Source: Gammaproteobacteria bacterium
GTDB taxonomy: Bacteria > Pseudomonadota > Gammaproteobacteria > Chromatiales > Sedimenticolaceae
Reading direction: 5' to 3'
Length of the DNA stretch: 6,897 bases
Assembly (NCBI GenBank): GCA_020445165.1
Contig: JAGRHE010000156.1
Location: 1-6,897 of the forward strand
Below the pieces are notes generated by a model. The model ran no database searches. It was given only the letters and a program-made list of their open reading frames with translations, and had not been told where the DNA came from. The translations under genes were made by a program, and so were the position numbers. Positions 6,530 to 6,897 of this stretch are shown here, one piece after another. Position 1 is the first letter of the stretch, and every line of letters starts with the position of its first letter.

Positions 6530-6682
6530 ATGTCGGAACTGTCGGAAGAGGAACAGAGACGGATACTCGAGGCGCCGCCTCGGGGCACCTGGGCTCTGAT
6601 TCTCATCATAGGAATCGCCATGCTGGCCGGCTGGCTGTACTTCTTCTTCGGTCTGTTCATGTCTCATGGACCGGTCGCTTAA
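6530..6682 (+). CDS. cbaD: ba3-type cytochrome c oxidase subunit IIa (50 residues)
   Basis: This single-helix subunit packs against subunit I of ba3-type oxidase, filling the place of the first helix of a conventional subunit II. The product has an acidic N-terminus (MSELSEEEQRRILEAP), then PRGTWALILIIG and one membrane helix (about 21-44) containing GWLYFFFG. The run P-[RK]-G-x-x-A-x-I-L with a mid-helix W-L resembles the 34-residue subunit IIa of Thermus thermophilus ba3 oxidase as I recall it. The gene lies 15 bp before subunit II, as expected for this operon. GGGAG (6516-6520) precedes the ATG by nine bases. A GTG immediately upstream (6527) is an equally spaced alternative that would add one residue. 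Family assignment rests on the motif and the neighbour, so the exact name is less certain than the oxidase context. Confidence 0.75.
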   Translation: MSELSEEEQRRILEAPPRGTWALILIIGIAMLAGWLYFFFGLFMSHGPVA

Positions 6683-6697
6683 CCGGAGGCTGCCGCA

Positions 6698-6897
6698 ATG
6701 CATATTGACCCGTTAGAAAAAAAATGGATGTACGTGGTCGTCTTCATGACGGTCGTGATGGTCGGCTCGATGGCGTATGCCGCGATCGTCTTGAACATGC
6801 ATCCGCCAAGCAACGTCGAAACGATCGATCCGAAGACCTTGCACCTGTCCGGCGAATTCGCAGAAGACAACCTGGGTGTGAGCCAGAACCCCGATGG
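6698..6897 (+). CDS. cbaB: ba3-type cytochrome c oxidase subunit II, N-terminal part (cut by window edge)
   Basis: Subunit II anchors the periplasmic CuA domain that accepts electrons from cytochrome c. The 66 codons seen start MHIDPLEKKW and run into a single membrane helix (about 11-33, VVVFMTVVMVGSMAYAAIVL). A periplasmic linker follows with ETIDP (41-45) and a GEFAEDNLGV segment (52-61). This single-helix topology and the IDP linker match the ba3/b(o/a)3-type subunit II, as in Thermus CbaB, rather than the two-helix CoxB of aa3 oxidases. The CuA ligands lie beyond the window, so copper binding cannot be checked here. A clear GGAGG lies eight bases before the ATG, and the gene follows subunit IIa by 15 bp. 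Subunit I should follow to the right. Confidence 0.82.
   Translation, partial: MHIDPLEKKWMYVVVFMTVVMVGSMAYAAIVLNMHPPSNVETIDPKTLHLSGEFAEDNLGVSQNPD

Overview
The window looks like the chromosome of a gammaproteobacterium. It is GC-rich, the genes are closely packed, and it carries a rimP-nusA pair whose NusA ends in the duplicated acidic C-terminal repeats known from E. coli NusA. The copper P-type ATPase and the terminal oxidase genes point to a respiring aerobe or microaerophile. A purple-sulfur or thiotroph-like lineage is a guess from gene content only.

Left part (1 to about 2160, minus strand): nusA, cut at the left edge a few residues before its end, is preceded by rimP. Upstream of rimP is a leader of about 200 nt. 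It has a recognisable sigma70-type promoter, a GC-rich stem-loop, a textbook intrinsic terminator and a second perfect hairpin just before the rimP start. This looks like an attenuated leader for the ribosome-maturation/transcription-elongation operon. infB would be expected beyond the left edge.

Middle-left part (2182-3061, minus strand): a small cytoplasmic Sel1-repeat protein follows a secreted DUF302 protein that is unusually rich in methionine and keeps the two family cysteines. The DUF302 gene is divergent from the next gene across a 186-bp intergenic region holding a repeated GTGACGTC element and a short dyad.

Right part (3248-6897, plus strand): a complete 830-residue CcoI/FixI-type copper-exporting P1B ATPase starts at a TTG codon. 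Next is a 69-residue protein of unknown function with its own strong promoter, then about 480 bp without a convincing gene. Last come the first two genes of a ba3-type cytochrome c oxidase operon: a 50-residue subunit IIa and the N-terminus of subunit II, cut at the right edge.

The most interesting reading is functional. A CcoI-type ATPase, which normally delivers copper to cbb3 oxidase, sits here without ccoNOQP or ccoS. It lies between a methionine-rich periplasmic DUF302 protein and a ba3-type (CuA/CuB) oxidase operon. The neighbourhood may be a copper-supply module for ba3 oxidase; this is inference from gene order and motifs.
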